A stretch of DNA of 64,000 nucleotides from Brevibacterium atlanticum (lineage in GTDB: Bacteria; Actinomycetota; Actinomycetes; Actinomycetales; Brevibacteriaceae), in NCBI RefSeq assembly GCF_011617245.1, contig NZ_CP050152.1, forward strand, positions 2,346,503 through 2,410,502, given 5' to 3'. Every line of letters starts with the position of its first letter. The first letter of the stretch is position 1. A program made the position numbers and the translations under genes. Positions 1 through 9,194 of this stretch are shown piece after piece. The notes beneath the pieces were generated by a model. The model was not told the DNA's origin, did no database searches, and worked only from the letters and a program-made list of their open reading frames with translations.

Positions 1-282
1 GGGTCCCATCACCGACAGGATGGCCATCGCCAGTCGGGGGCCGATTCCGGAGATGGACAGGAGGACTTCGAAGGTGTGGTTCTCGTCCTCGGTGGCGAAC
101 CCGTAGAGGGTCAGCGAGTCCTCACGGACCACGAGGCTGGTGACGAGTTCGATCTCCGCTCCGTGGCGGGTGTGCGTGAGGGTGTCCGGGGTGACGTGGA
201 CCTTGCGGCCGACGCCGTATGTGAGGACGACGAGGTGGTCAGCTGCGATCCGATGCGCCGTACCGCTGAGGAAACTGATCAC
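1..282 (-). CDS. ruvA: Holliday junction branch-migration protein RuvA, partial (C-terminus beyond window)
   Basis: RuvA binds the four-way junction and, with RuvB, drives branch migration in recombinational repair. The 94 visible codons begin with a GTG at 282 (first residues VISFLSGTAHRI), preceded by a GAAAGG ribosome site. They cover the N-terminal OB-fold (residues 1-65) and the start of the helix-hairpin-helix region (motif SISGIGPRLAMAIL). The gene runs off the left edge, so the C-terminal RuvB-contact domain is not seen. It lies 82 bases downstream of ruvC on the same strand, the usual ruvC-ruvA-ruvB order; ruvB is presumably just outside. No open frame covers it because no stop codon is inside the window. 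Confidence 0.95.
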   Translation of the reverse strand, partial: MISFLSGTAHRIAADHLVVLTYGVGRKVHVTPDTLTHTRHGAEIELVTSLVVREDSLTLYGFATEDENHTFEVLLSISGIGPRLAMAILSVMGP

Positions 283-364
283 GAACTGCCTTTCGAGTGG
301 GAACACGTGTACGAATACACCCTAGCAGGAGCACCATGTCCCGCCGGGTGCGGCACGCCCGCGG

Positions 365-961
365 CTAGGTGGCTCGGCGCATCGCCTCGGCCCACTGCTG
401 TTGGGCCTTCGTCAGCCCCGATCCTTCCCGACCGGCGGATTTGCGCTGGGTGAGGTCCTTGTTCCGTCCAGGGGTGGATTGAGCCGACAGCGCCCCTCTC
501 CAGGAGTGGCAGATGGCGATCGCCAGGGCGTCGGCGGCATCGGCGGGCTTCGGCGGTGCGTCGAGTCCGAGGATCCGCGTGACCATCGTCGTCACCTGCT
601 TCTTGTCGGCACGCCCGGAGCCGGTGATCGCAGCCTTGACCTCCGAGGGGGTGTGCATGGCCACGGGCAGTCCGCGGCGGGCGGCCAGCCCCATCGTCAG
701 CCCCGAGACCTGGGCGGTGCCCATGATCGTCGAGACGTCGTTGCGAGCGAAGACCCGCTCGATGGCGACCATGTCCGGACGGTAGTCGTCCAGCCAGGTG
801 TCGAACGCCTCGGCGATGGCACCGAGGCGGAGGTCGACGGAATCCGCAGACGGGGTCCGCAGGACGTCGACGGCGACCATCGTCGCCTTCCGCGCGGGCA
901 GGGTGTCGATGACACCCAGCCCGCAGCGGGTCAGGCCGGGGTCAACGCCGAGGATGCGCAT
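365..961 (-). CDS. ruvC: Crossover junction endodeoxyribonuclease RuvC
   Basis: Metal-dependent resolvase that cuts Holliday junctions symmetrically, working with RuvAB. The 198-residue protein has the RNase H-like fold and the four acidic catalytic residues can be placed: D7 (motif LGVDPGL), E68 (VAIERVF), D141 and D144 (PADAADALA). It is slightly longer than the family norm because of a basic, low-complexity tail after residue 155. The ATG at 961 shares one base with the yebC stop codon (TGATG), so the two are probably translationally coupled. Confidence 0.96.
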   Translation of the reverse strand: MRILGVDPGLTRCGLGVIDTLPARKATMVAVDVLRTPSADSVDLRLGAIAEAFDTWLDDYRPDMVAIERVFARNDVSTIMGTAQVSGLTMGLAARRGLPVAMHTPSEVKAAITGSGRADKKQVTTMVTRILGLDAPPKPADAADALAIAICHSWRGALSAQSTPGRNKDLTQRKSAGREGSGLTKAQQQWAEAMRRAT

Positions 962-1713
962 CAGGCATCGAGTTCGGCGAGGACCTCGTCGCTGACGTCG
1001 GCGTTCGAGTACACGTTCTGGACTTCGTCGCTGTCCTCGAGTGCGTCGATGAGGTTGAAGACCTTCTGCGCGGTCGCCGCGTCAAGGCTGACCTCGAGCT
1101 CTGGGACGAACGAGGCCTCGGCAGAGTCGTAGTCGATTCCGGCGTCGACGAGGGCCGTACGCACGGCGACGAGGTCGGTGGCCTCGCAGATGATCTCGAA
1201 CTTGTCGCCCGATTCCTTGACCTCTTCGGCGCCGGCGTCCATCGTCGCCAGCAGCACGGCCTCTTCGTCGGTCTCCTCCGCATTGACGGTGATGACGCCC
1301 TTGCGGTTGAAGTTGTACGTCACCGATCCCGGATCGGCCATCGAGCCGCCGTTGCGGGTCACGGCCACGCGCACTTCGGAGGCCGCACGATTGCGGTTGT
1401 CCGTGAGGCATTCGATGAGCAGTGCCACGCCGCCCTGGGCGTAGCCTTCGTACATGATCGTCTCGTAGTTGACTGCCGAGCCGTCGAGTCCGCCGCCGCG
1501 CTTGACCGCGCGGGTGATGTTGTCGGCGGGAACCGAGTTCTTCTTCGCCTTCTGGATCGCATCGAAGAGCGTCGGGTTGCCGTCGGGATCAGGTCCACCG
1601 TTGCGAGCGGCAACCTCGATGTTCTTGATCAGCTTGGCAAAGAGTTTGCCGCGCTTGGCATCGATGGCAGCTTTCTTGTGTTTAGTCGTTGCCCATTTGG
1701 AATGACCTGACAC
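961..1713 (-). CDS. yebC: YebC/TACO1-family protein
   Basis: Member of the YebC/PmpR/TACO1 family, now thought to help ribosomes translate difficult sequences such as proline runs; older work treated it as a DNA-binding regulator. The 250-residue length and the N-terminal signature ([17 protein letters not shown]) are typical of the full-length family. A GGAAGG ribosome site lies upstream. It sits directly in front of ruvC with a one-base overlap, an order conserved across actinobacteria. Function is assigned by family; nothing in the sequence is unusual. Confidence 0.95.
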   Translation of the reverse strand: MSGHSKWATTKHKKAAIDAKRGKLFAKLIKNIEVAARNGGPDPDGNPTLFDAIQKAKKNSVPADNITRAVKRGGGLDGSAVNYETIMYEGYAQGGVALLIECLTDNRNRAASEVRVAVTRNGGSMADPGSVTYNFNRKGVITVNAEETDEEAVLLATMDAGAEEVKESGDKFEIICEATDLVAVRTALVDAGIDYDSAEASFVPELEVSLDAATAQKVFNLIDALEDSDEVQNVYSNADVSDEVLAELDA

Positions 1714-1814
1714 TGGTGTTCCTTCCTGTAGTTCAGCCTCTCAAGTCTATATGTTCGCAGAGGCTCTCCGCTCCCTGCCCGTCGTCGCCGGCGGCTGCCG
1801 GGGATCGTGGGCGC

Positions 1815-2294
1815 TCAGTCGATGACCAGCGGAACCTCGGGCACGGAGCCCGTGGTGGCCAGATCGATGAGGCTGAGCAGGTTCTTCGGGTAGATCGTCT
1901 CCGTCGTCGACATCAGGTCCTCGCGCGACCACCAGCGGAATTCGAGGAGACTGCGCTTCTCGATGTCCGTCCATACCGCGTCCTCGAGTTCGATGTCCTC
2001 GGACGTGCGGAAGGCGAAGTAGGTCTCGAGCTGCCGCAGCTTCTTCTCGGTGAACTCGAAGACTTCGTCGCGTGTGGCCAAGGGGCCGATGAGTTCGTGT
2101 GGTTCGCATTCGATCCCGGTCTCTTCGGCGAGTTCGCGGGCGGCGGTCTGTGCAGCGGATTCGCCGAGTTCGGAACCGCCGCCGCACGTCATCCACCACT
2201 GGTGGCTGGGCGTGAGCAGGTCCTGGGCTCGAATCAGGAGAACCTCGTCGCGCTCATTGAGTAATACGACCCGTGAGGCTTTACGAGGTTTCAT
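1815..2294 (-). CDS. Nudix hydrolase
   Basis: Hydrolase of nucleoside-diphosphate-linked compounds; substrate unknown. I chose the ATG at 2294 (MKPRKASRVVLLNERDE), which follows GGAGAACC, over an in-frame start at 2399 that would add 35 low-complexity residues. This gives 159 residues. The Nudix box spans about residues 39-61 and fits GX5EX7REUXEEXGU: it starts GGSELGE and ends RELAEETGI. A Nudix gene before yebC-ruvC is also found in mycobacteria and streptomycetes, which supports orthology of the locus. It follows the S9 peptidase gene by 198 bases in which I see no gene. Confidence 0.9.
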   Translation of the reverse strand: MKPRKASRVVLLNERDEVLLIRAQDLLTPSHQWWMTCGGGSELGESAAQTAARELAEETGIECEPHELIGPLATRDEVFEFTEKKLRQLETYFAFRTSEDIELEDAVWTDIEKRSLLEFRWWSREDLMSTTETIYPKNLLSLIDLATTGSVPEVPLVID

Positions 2295-2492
2295 GGTTCT
2301 CCAGTGGTCGGGGGCGAGGGGAGGCAAGTGTTTGCAGAATAGTGATGCTGGGGGTTTTCGGCAAGAGCCCGAAGAGGGCCCAGAGAACGATATCGGCATC
2401 GTGGTCGTCCGTCCAAGTCGGGAAGGCTCTCGAACGGAGACGCACAGTGGGGTCGGTTGATCGCCATGGCGGCGCTGAGGGTGTTCATGACC

Positions 2493-4562
2493 TCAGTCGG
2501 TGGGTGCGGAGCCTGCAGTACCGGGGGCAGCACCCTCGCCCGCAGCGCCCTCGCCCGCAGCGGTATCGTCCGGGTCGGTCTCTGCGCCGGAGAGATGTCG
2601 GTCCCACCAGTCGAGGATCGCTTCGAAGCGCTGGCGGCGATGGCGAGGCTGCCCGGACCGGGAGAGTTCATGGTTCTCTCCGGGGAAGACGAGCATCTCG
2701 GTCTCCACGCCGGCGCGCTGCAGAGCCGCATAGTACTGCTGGGCCTGTTCGAAGGGGCAGCGCAGGTCGAGTTCCGAATGCATCACCAGAGTCGGTGTTC
2801 CCACCTGGTCGGCATGTGCCAGCGGCGACTGCCGCTCGATCGCTGCCTGGCTGCGGCTCGTGTACTCCTCGGTGAAGAAGCGCCCGATGTCCGAGGTGCC
2901 CACGAAGCTCACGGGATCGAGGTATCCGCGTTCGACGATGGCGGCACGGAAGCGGTGATCCGCGGCGATGGTCATCGCCGTGAGGTAGCCGCCGTAGGAT
3001 CCGCCCTGGATGCCGAGTCGGTCGGCGTCGAGGTCCGGATTCGTCTCCAGTGCGTGGTCGAGTACGGCGAGCACGTCGGCCATCGCCGGAGCCGCCATAT
3101 CACCCTGCACGGCGGTCCCCCAGCTGCGGGTGCGGCCGCCCGAGCCGCGCGGATTCGAATACACGACGGCGTATCCCGCCGAGGTGAGCACCTGCGTCTC
3201 GTCGAACCAGGAGTGGGCGTACTGCGCGAAGGGTCCGCCGTGGATGTTGAGGATGACAGGGAACGGCCCCTCCCCCTCCGGCTTCGCCAGCCAGCCGGTG
3301 ATCGTGCCGCCCTCGCCGGGCACGCGCAGCACCTCGGGCAGCACGGAGTTCGCCGGCGCAGGATGCTGCAGGTCGATGACGGGGACTCCCGCCGCCGAGG
3401 TGGCGCCGAGGTCGACACGTCCGAACACTGCCGGGGACTCCGGGGTGGACCCGGTGAAGACGAGGGTGCCGGCATCTGTGCCGGCACCGTCGTCAGCGGC
3501 TGTCTCGAAGCCGGCAACGTCGAAGCCGGTGACGACGGTCGTGTCATCGCTGAGGAACGTCAGTTCGTCGAGGCCGAGCCCCTCGGCCCCGAGGTCGATG
3601 CGCACGAGCCTGGATGCCCCGTCGGCGTCGACGACGGCGATCGCCTCTCCCCCGCTGATCTGCGGGCGGATCGGAGCAAGGGCCACGGTCTCCGGATCGG
3701 TCAGCCGCCTCGTCGATCCGGTGTGGAGGTCGTGGACGAAGAGTCCGGGCATCTGCCCGACGAAGTCGAGTTCGTCGCGGTCCAGGGTGTTGCCGAGCAG
3801 CAGCACGGTGTCCTCGTCGATCCACACGTGCAGGCTCACGTCCATCGACGGCAGGTCGAGCGGGCGGGACTCCTCGCGGCCGAGCAGCCACACGGTGCTG
3901 CGCAGGTCGGGCTGACCGCGATCGGGCTCGACTGCGCTGATCACGCTCGCCCAATGTCCGCCCGGGGAGAACTGAGGGTCGTGGACGTCGGACTCCGGGG
4001 TCCGCAGCAGGGTCGAGAGCGGCACTTCTCCCGCACCCCGCAGCCCGGCCTTCCCGAGTCCGGGCTCGGCGAGGTCAACGAGGAACGCCCGTGAGGGGCG
4101 GTCGGTGGTGTAGCCGAGGCCGTTGGCGAGGTAAGTCGAGGACGAAATCCGTCGCGGAGCCTCCTCGGCGGCGGGGATGTCGTCATCAGAGCCGTAGCGA
4201 CCGGGTTCGGCCACCCGTGCGGTGTAGAGGGCGCGGCCCCCGGCATCGTCGAGGGCGAATTCGGACACGCCGAGGTGATTGTCCGTGATCTGATGTGCCG
4301 ACTCCAGAGTGGGGCCGGCGAAGAGCTGAGCGGGGGCCTTCTTCTCCGCCCCGAGGTAGCCCGACCAGTTCCGCCCCACCTGCGGCGCGGAGTCGTTCCA
4401 CGCGTGGGTGAGCCGGCGGGAGCCATTCTCGGTGAGCGCGAACAGCTGTGACAGGTAGGTGTTCGACTCGAGGTCGGGGCGGCGGATCGTGATGACGGCC
4501 TCATCGCCGCGCAGCACGGGGGTCGAGTACTCGGCGAGGGTGTCGAGGTCTTCGGGATTCAT
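2493..4562 (-). CDS. S9-family serine peptidase (prolyl oligopeptidase / acylaminoacyl-peptidase type)
   Basis: Probable cytoplasmic peptidase of the alpha/beta-hydrolase S9 clan that cleaves short peptides; no signal peptide is present. The N-terminal 400 residues look like the beta-propeller that gates the active site. The C-terminal part has the oxyanion motif NIHGGPF (about 442), the nucleophile in GGSYGGYL (Ser about 522), Asp about 599 (HSELDLRCP) and His about 631 (GENHELS). An Ala/Gly/Glu-rich tail follows. The ATG at 4562 makes an ATGA overlap with the HIT stop; an upstream in-frame ATG at 4571 is the alternative and adds three residues. Homologous loci in other actinobacteria carry phospholipid genes here (see findings). 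Confidence 0.9.
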   Translation of the reverse strand: MNPEDLDTLAEYSTPVLRGDEAVITIRRPDLESNTYLSQLFALTENGSRRLTHAWNDSAPQVGRNWSGYLGAEKKAPAQLFAGPTLESAHQITDNHLGVSEFALDDAGGRALYTARVAEPGRYGSDDDIPAAEEAPRRISSSTYLANGLGYTTDRPSRAFLVDLAEPGLGKAGLRGAGEVPLSTLLRTPESDVHDPQFSPGGHWASVISAVEPDRGQPDLRSTVWLLGREESRPLDLPSMDVSLHVWIDEDTVLLLGNTLDRDELDFVGQMPGLFVHDLHTGSTRRLTDPETVALAPIRPQISGGEAIAVVDADGASRLVRIDLGAEGLGLDELTFLSDDTTVVTGFDVAGFETAADDGAGTDAGTLVFTGSTPESPAVFGRVDLGATSAAGVPVIDLQHPAPANSVLPEVLRVPGEGGTITGWLAKPEGEGPFPVILNIHGGPFAQYAHSWFDETQVLTSAGYAVVYSNPRGSGGRTRSWGTAVQGDMAAPAMADVLAVLDHALETNPDLDADRLGIQGGSYGGYLTAMTIAADHRFRAAIVERGYLDPVSFVGTSDIGRFFTEEYTSRSQAAIERQSPLAHADQVGTPTLVMHSELDLRCPFEQAQQYYAALQRAGVETEMLVFPGENHELSRSGQPRHRRQRFEAILDWWDRHLSGAETDPDDTAAGEGAAGEGAAPGTAGSAPTD

Positions 4563-5161
4563 CGATTCCATTCTTTCGACAGGCGTGCCTGCACATCGGC
4601 GTGCACTTGCGGCAGGGCCTTGGTCTGGGCGATCACGGGCAGGAAGTTCGAGTCTCCGCCCCAGCGTGGGACGACGTGCTGGTGCAGGTGAGCGGCGATG
4701 CCGGCGCCCGCGACGGGACCCTGGTTCATTCCCAGGTTGAATCCGTGGGGTCCGGACACGGCACGGATGACGCGCATCGCCTTCTGGGTGAAGTGGGCGA
4801 CTTCGATCGTCTCGTCCTCGCTCAGCTCGGTGTAGTCGGCCACGTGGCGGTACGGGCAGATGAGCAGGTGGCCCGGGTTGTACGGGTAGAGGTTGAGGAC
4901 CGCATACACGGTCTCACCGCGGGCGACGATGAGCCCTTCGGCATCATCCTTGCCGGGAGCGGTGCAGAACGGGCATTCCTCCTCGCCGTCGTCCTTCGGT
5001 TTGTCCTGACCGTCGATGTAGACCATCCGGTGCGGGGTCCACAGACGTTGGAAGCCGTCGGGTTCGCCGGGGAACCCGGCGGCCGCCTCGGGGAAGGGGA
5101 TCCCTTCGCCGAGGCTGCCGCCGGATTGGTCCTGTGCCGTCGGGTCAGCGTCCTGGCTCAT
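4559..5161 (-). CDS. HIT-domain protein (AP4A phosphorylase-like)
   Basis: Histidine-triad nucleotide hydrolase or transferase acting on dinucleoside polyphosphates or nucleotide conjugates. The 200-residue protein has an acidic, Gly-rich N-terminus of about 35 residues, a CPFC zinc pair at 63-66, and the triad HLHQHVV with histidines 158, 160 and 162 near the C-terminus. The family usually has about 180-200 residues. The ATG at 5161 overlaps the thrS stop by four bases (ATGA), and its own stop overlaps the next gene in the same way. The thrS-HIT pair is conserved in actinobacteria. The true substrate is unknown. Confidence 0.93.
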   Translation of the reverse strand: MSQDADPTAQDQSGGSLGEGIPFPEAAAGFPGEPDGFQRLWTPHRMVYIDGQDKPKDDGEEECPFCTAPGKDDAEGLIVARGETVYAVLNLYPYNPGHLLICPYRHVADYTELSEDETIEVAHFTQKAMRVIRAVSGPHGFNLGMNQGPVAGAGIAAHLHQHVVPRWGGDSNFLPVIAQTKALPQVHADVQARLSKEWNR

Positions 5162-7167
5162 ACCTGGGCCTTGGTCTCGATCGCGTCGAGGATTCGGCGC
5201 ACTGCCTCGGCGACGGGCACTCCGTTGTCCTGCTCACCCGAGCGGAAGCGGAAGGACACGGCACCGGCATCGCGGTCCTCGCCGCCGGCGATGAGGGTGA
5301 AGGGCACCTTCGACTTCGAGGCGTTGCGGATCTTCTTCGGGAAACGGTCGTCGCTGTCGTCGATCTCGACCCGGACACCTGCCTTGCGCAGCTGGTCGGC
5401 CACCTCGGCGAGGTAGTCGTTGAACTCCTCGGCCACGGGGATGCAGGTGACCTGGACCGGGGCCAGCCAGACGGGGAACGCTCCGGCGTAGTGCTCGGTG
5501 AGCACGCCGAGGAAGCGTTCGATGGATCCGAACTTCGCCGAGTGGATCATCACCGGTTGCTTTCTTGTTCCGTCGGCGGCGACGTATTCGAGGCCGAAGC
5601 GCTCGGGCTGGTTGAAGTCGAGCTGGACGGTCGACATCTGCCAGGTGCGGCCGATGGCGTCGCGAGCCTGGACGGAGATCTTCGGGCCGTAGAAGGCGGC
5701 GCCGCCGGGGTCGGGAACGAGTTCGAGCCCGGTCTCCTGGGCCACCTCTTCGAGGACCTGGGTGGCTTCGGCCCACTGTTCATCGGAGCCGATGAATTTG
5801 TCGGCCTTCTTCCCGTCCTCGTCGCGGGTGGAGAGTTCGAGGTAGAAGTCGTCGAGGCCGAAGTCGCGCAGCAGGCTGAGCACGAAGTTCAGCAGATGGC
5901 GGATCTCCTTGGCCGCATCCTCCTGGGCGACGTAGGAGTGAGAGTCGTCCTGGGTCAGGGCGCGGACGCGGGTGAGGCCGTGGATGACGCCGGAGGCCTC
6001 GTCGCGATAGACGGTGCCGAACTCGAAGAGCCGCAGCGGAAGGTCACGGTAGGACCGGCCGCGGGAGCGGTAGATGAGGTTGTGCATCGGGCAGTTCATC
6101 GCCTTGAGGCGGTACGGGGTGCCCTCCTTGACGATCTCGCCGGTCTCCTCGTCGCGGACCTCGTCGACGGACATCGGCGGGAACATGTTCTCGCCGTAGT
6201 AAGGCAGGTGGCCCGAGGTGTAGTAGAGGGTCTCCTTCGAGATGTGCGGGGTGCCGACGTATTCGAAGCCCTCGTCGATGTGGCGGGCGCGGACGTAGTC
6301 CTCCATCTCCCGCTTGATCACACCGCCCTTGGGGTGGAAGACGGGCAGGCCGGAGCCGAGCTCTTCGGGGAAGGAGAACAGGTCCATCTCCGCACCGAGC
6401 TTGCGGTGGTCGCGGCGTTCGGCTTCGGCGATGCGATCCTGGTAGGCCTTGAGGTCGTCCTTGCTGGCCCATGCGGTGCCGTAGACGCGCTGCAGGCTGG
6501 CGTTGGCCTGGTCTCCGCGCCAGTAGGCCGAAGAGGCGCGGGTGACGGCGAAGCCGTTGCCGATGAGTTTGGTGTTGGGCAGGTGGGGTCCGCGGCAGAG
6601 GTCCTGCCACACGACTTCGCCTTTGCGGTCGACGTTCTCGTACACGGTGAGTTCGCCGCTGCCGACCTCGACGGAGGATTCGTCGTCGGAGCCCTTGCCT
6701 TTGTCGTCGATGAGTTCGAGTTTGTAGGGCTCATTCGCCATGCGCTCACGGGCTTCGTCCTCGGTGACGACGACGCGGTTGAAGGTCTGGCCGGCCTTGA
6801 CGATCTGGGCGGCCTTCTTCTGGATCGCTTTGAGATCCTCAGGGGTGAAGGGCTCGGCAGCATCGAAGTCGAAGTAGTAGCCGTCGGTGATGTAGGGGCC
6901 GATCCCGAGCTTCGTGCCGGGGAAGAGCTCCTGGACGGCTTGGGCGGTGACGTGCCCGGTCGAATGGCGGAGGATGTCGAGTCCGGCGTCGGAGTCGATG
7001 GTGATCGGTGCGATTCGGTCGCCGGGCTGCAGCTCGCGGCTGAGGTCGGCGGGTTCGCCGCCGAGCCACATCGCAACGACCGTGCGGTCGGAGGAGAAGA
7101 TCTCCGTTCCGGTCAGCCCCTCTTTCCAAGGGATGCTTTCGCCCGCGCAGTCGATGCTGTCTGCCAC
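5158..7167 (-). CDS. thrS: Threonine--tRNA ligase
   Basis: Class II aminoacyl-tRNA synthetase that charges tRNA-Thr. The 669 residues contain an N-terminal TGS domain, the second additional (editing) domain with [11 protein letters not shown] (H68, H72), the catalytic core with MNCPMHN and the motif-2 stretch [13 protein letters not shown], and the anticodon-binding domain after about 560 ([12 protein letters not shown]). Length is normal. It is the first gene of the thrS-HIT-peptidase run, joined by ATGA overlaps. I looked in the 5-prime region for a T-box and saw none. Confidence 0.97.
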   Translation of the reverse strand: MADSIDCAGESIPWKEGLTGTEIFSSDRTVVAMWLGGEPADLSRELQPGDRIAPITIDSDAGLDILRHSTGHVTAQAVQELFPGTKLGIGPYITDGYYFDFDAAEPFTPEDLKAIQKKAAQIVKAGQTFNRVVVTEDEARERMANEPYKLELIDDKGKGSDDESSVEVGSGELTVYENVDRKGEVVWQDLCRGPHLPNTKLIGNGFAVTRASSAYWRGDQANASLQRVYGTAWASKDDLKAYQDRIAEAERRDHRKLGAEMDLFSFPEELGSGLPVFHPKGGVIKREMEDYVRARHIDEGFEYVGTPHISKETLYYTSGHLPYYGENMFPPMSVDEVRDEETGEIVKEGTPYRLKAMNCPMHNLIYRSRGRSYRDLPLRLFEFGTVYRDEASGVIHGLTRVRALTQDDSHSYVAQEDAAKEIRHLLNFVLSLLRDFGLDDFYLELSTRDEDGKKADKFIGSDEQWAEATQVLEEVAQETGLELVPDPGGAAFYGPKISVQARDAIGRTWQMSTVQLDFNQPERFGLEYVAADGTRKQPVMIHSAKFGSIERFLGVLTEHYAGAFPVWLAPVQVTCIPVAEEFNDYLAEVADQLRKAGVRVEIDDSDDRFPKKIRNASKSKVPFTLIAGGEDRDAGAVSFRFRSGEQDNGVPVAEAVRRILDAIETKAQV

Positions 7168-7260
7168 TGATCTTCTCCGTTCGTTGAGTCTTCGTTCGAG
7201 TGCGTCCTGAACCAGGACGTCCCGCCATCAGAGTCTAGTACCAATTCGGCGGGGCCAAAT

Positions 7261-7296
7261 CAGTTGGGTGGCAGTCAGTCGACTGCCACCCAACTG
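7261..7296. terminator. 36-base hairpin between the DUF4190 gene and thrS
   Basis: Two 16-base arms (7261-7276 and 7281-7296) pair perfectly around a four-base AGTC loop. The left arm is CAGTTGGGTGGCAGTC. The hairpin lies 78 bases past the stop of the minus-strand DUF4190 gene and in front of thrS. There is no T-tract, as is common in actinobacterial terminators. Its sequence is unrelated to the large palindrome family described elsewhere in this window. Confidence 0.65.
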
Positions 7297-7373
7297 TGTT
7301 CATCGAGGTGTTCTGCGGATGCCGGTTCAGCCTCGCGTCATGCGCATTCAGCGCGTGCGAAGAGTGCTTCGCG

Positions 7374-8735
7374 TCACTGCTTCTTCCACTCGAAGTCCGT
7401 GCCGCTGCCGTAGTCCTCGTTCAGTTTGAGCTGGACGTGCATGGCGTCGATATCGGACGACTCGACGGCGAAGGCGAACTCGTAGGTCTTCTCGCCTCCG
7501 GCGGGGACAGGATCGGCGAAGGCGAGCGAACCGCGGTAGTTCGAGCCGTCGAACACATCGTCGTAGTCCTTGCTGCCGCCGTTGTTCGCGTTCAGATCGG
7601 ACAGGGTCAGGTCGACGTCTTCGCTCGAATTGTTCTTGACGGTCATGGTGACCACGGCGATCTGGCCGTTCGTCGAGTCCGCACCCGTGGCGCTCGAATC
7701 TGCGGTGCCCGGTTTGACCGAAACAGTGGCAGTGAGATCGTCGCCGATCGTGACGTCGCTGCCTTGTGCGGGGGCAGGCTCTCCACCGTCGGAGCTGCCG
7801 GAGCCCTCGCTCGGGTCCTGGGCCGGGTCCTGGCCGGCACCCTGGCTGGGATCTGCCGGTGCCGACGAGCTGGCTGCCTCGTCGGCGGCCTTGAAGATGA
7901 ACGCACCGAACATGATCGTCGCCACGATCACGATGATCGAGATGATGACTGAGACGGCGCCGAGGATGATGCCGGTGATGTTGAGGCCCTTGTTGCTGGC
8001 CAGGCCCTTCTTGACCGCGGAGAGTCCGACGAAGCCGAAGATGATCGCAGCGATGCCGAAGAGTGCGCCGCCGCCGAAGACGAAGGCGCCGAGGATGCCG
8101 ACGATGCCGCCGATGAGGGCGAGGATGCCCCAGATGTTCTTCGAGGTGTTGCCGCCGGAGCCCGAAGGGTACTGGCTGTAGGCCGCGTTCGGGTTGGCTG
8201 GGATGAACTGATCGGAGGACCCGTCAGCTCCCGCGTAGGCCGGCTGTTGACCGTACTGGTTGGCATCGTACTGCGCGCTCGCGTCGTACGGATTCTGACC
8301 GTACTGACCCTGCCCGTACTGGTTCTGATTCTGGCCGTAGGGGTCCTGGTTCTGGTTCTGCCCGTACTGCGGCTGGGAGCCATACTGGTTCTGATCCTGA
8401 CCACCGGCGTTCTGACCGTACTGCGGCTGCGAGCCGTACTGGTTCTGATCCTGACCACCGGCATTCTGACCGTACTGCGGCTGAGAACCGTACTGGTTCT
8501 GATCGTTCGACGCACCGTACTGCGGAGGCTGTTGCCCGTATCCCTGCGAACCGTCGTTGCCGCCCTGGCCGTAGTTCGGCTGCTGCGGCTGGGAACCGTA
8601 CTGGGGAGGCTGCTCTCCCTGGTTCTGGTCGCCGCCCTGGCCGGGGGCGCTCGGCTGGCTGTTGGGGTTCTGGCCGTTCGGGTTGTTGCCGCCCGAACCG
8701 TCGCCCGAACCGTACGGGTTCTGAGGAGTAGACAT
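7374..8735 (-). CDS. DUF4190 membrane protein with Gln/Tyr/Gly-rich N-terminus and DUF4352-like C-terminus
   Basis: Role unknown; likely an envelope protein. Residues 1-190 are a low-complexity cytoplasmic region rich in Gln, Gly, Tyr and Asn, with tandem 18-residue units (motif NQYGSQPQYGQNAGG). About residues 200-285 form two or three hydrophobic segments typical of DUF4190 (IWGILALIGGIVGILG). After an acidic, Ser/Pro/Gly linker, the last 120 residues resemble a DUF4352 extracellular beta-sandwich (VTMTVKNNSSEDVDL). Two other proteins in this window (19455-20072 and 20181-20876) share the same plan of a Gln/Tyr/Pro tail plus membrane domain. The coding DNA of the tail contains a 54-base tandem repeat. 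Confidence 0.85.
   Translation of the reverse strand: MSTPQNPYGSGDGSGGNNPNGQNPNSQPSAPGQGGDQNQGEQPPQYGSQPQQPNYGQGGNDGSQGYGQQPPQYGASNDQNQYGSQPQYGQNAGGQDQNQYGSQPQYGQNAGGQDQNQYGSQPQYGQNQNQDPYGQNQNQYGQGQYGQNPYDASAQYDANQYGQQPAYAGADGSSDQFIPANPNAAYSQYPSGSGGNTSKNIWGILALIGGIVGILGAFVFGGGALFGIAAIIFGFVGLSAVKKGLASNKGLNITGIILGAVSVIISIIVIVATIMFGAFIFKAADEAASSSAPADPSQGAGQDPAQDPSEGSGSSDGGEPAPAQGSDVTIGDDLTATVSVKPGTADSSATGADSTNGQIAVVTMTVKNNSSEDVDLTLSDLNANNGGSKDYDDVFDGSNYRGSLAFADPVPAGGEKTYEFAFAVESSDIDAMHVQLKLNEDYGSGTDFEWKKQ
8362..8505 (-). repeat. 54-base tandem repeat inside the DUF4190 gene
   Basis: Units begin at 8362, 8416 and 8470, exactly 54 bases apart; the third is partial. They encode the 18-residue Gln/Tyr/Gly units of the N-terminal tail. 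The units differ at only a few bases, so copy number may vary between strains. The repeat is coding, with no spacers, and is not a CRISPR array. Confidence 0.85.
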
Positions 8736-8921
8736 AGGTGCTCCGAAGTCATCGTCGTTAGGTACAACGCCTAGCGTACTAGCAATCGGGCTTACTTCCG
8801 CATGCTTTTCACGTTCCAGACCTGCAACAGCGCTGCCACATGGCGACGACCGGACCGTTCACCTTCAGGCTCTGCTCGCAGCGCAAGTGTTCGGCGGCAC
8901 CGCCCGAGCGTGCCCAAATCG

Positions 8922-9026
8922 TCGTTCAAGCCGCAGCGCACTTGTGGAACGGAGCTCCGGTCGACAAGTGCGCTCCGCCTTGAACGAGCTTCCGACGGCT
9001 CGACAAGTGCGCTCCGCCTTGAACGA
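8922..9026. repeat. Three-copy 24-base repeat, one copy inverted
   Basis: Direct copies lie at 8964-8987 and 9003-9026 (starting ACAAGTGCGCTCCGCC, ending TTGAACGA), set in a larger 29-base identity (8961-8989 and 9000-9028). An inverted copy lies at 8922-8945 with two mismatches, so the first two copies can form a long stem around an 18-base loop. A weaker fragment may be present at 8880-8890. It is clearly a repeat; its origin is unknown. Confidence 0.8.
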
Positions 9027-9051
9027 GCCTGCACAACGGGCAGACATGCAC

Positions 9052-9080
9052 GAAGCCCCGAGTGCATCACTCGGGGCTTC
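9052..9080. terminator. Hairpin downstream of the tRNA cluster
   Basis: Arms GAAGCCCCGAGTG (9052-9064) and its complement (9068-9080) enclose a three-base loop. It lies six bases beyond the 3-prime end of the last minus-strand tRNA, so it probably ends the tRNA transcript. There is no T-tract on the minus strand. Confidence 0.75.
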
Positions 9081-9085
9081 TCCTG

Positions 9086-9157
9086 TGCGCGATACTGGGA
9101 TCGAACCAGTGACCTCTTCCGTGTCAGGGAAGCGCGCTACCGCTGCGCCAATCGCGC
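9086..9157 (-). tRNA. tRNA-Val (GAC)
   Basis: 72 bases with a full cloverleaf. The acceptor stem pairs GCGCGAT (5-prime end at 9157) with ATCGCGC, the discriminator is A, the T-arm has GGTTCGATCCC, and the anticodon stem CTTCC/GGAAG closes the loop CTGACAC, giving anticodon GAC. CCA is not encoded. It differs from the neighbouring tRNA-Val (CAC) at only two positions. Confidence 0.96.
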
Positions 9158-9194
9158 TCTATTCTTTTGTTGCACCGGAACCGTGAAGTCCCTG

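Larger units (their letters stand above)
8736..9085. other. 350-base gap between the DUF4190 gene and the tRNA cluster
   Basis: I find no convincing gene here; open frames on both strands are made of repeat sequence. It holds the promoter region of the DUF4190 gene at its left end, a family of 24-base repeats at 8922-9026 (annotated separately) and a 13-bp hairpin at 9052-9080. Confidence 0.6.

Noticed and set aside
2457..4094. A 545-codon open frame opposite the S9 peptidase gene
   Set aside because: Shadow; the minus-strand protein has a full catalytic triad and typical length.
5134..7170. A 678-codon open frame opposite thrS
   Set aside because: Shadow frame of a well-identified gene; its protein is low-complexity and has no known domain. 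High-GC coding DNA often leaves the antisense frame open.
7168..7260. T-box or other tRNA-sensing leader upstream of thrS (also checked before leuS and glyS)
   Set aside because: No specifier-loop or antiterminator pattern was seen in any of the three upstream regions.
8362..8505. Repeats resembling a CRISPR array
   Set aside because: Units are contiguous with no spacers and encode protein repeats; no cas genes are in the window.
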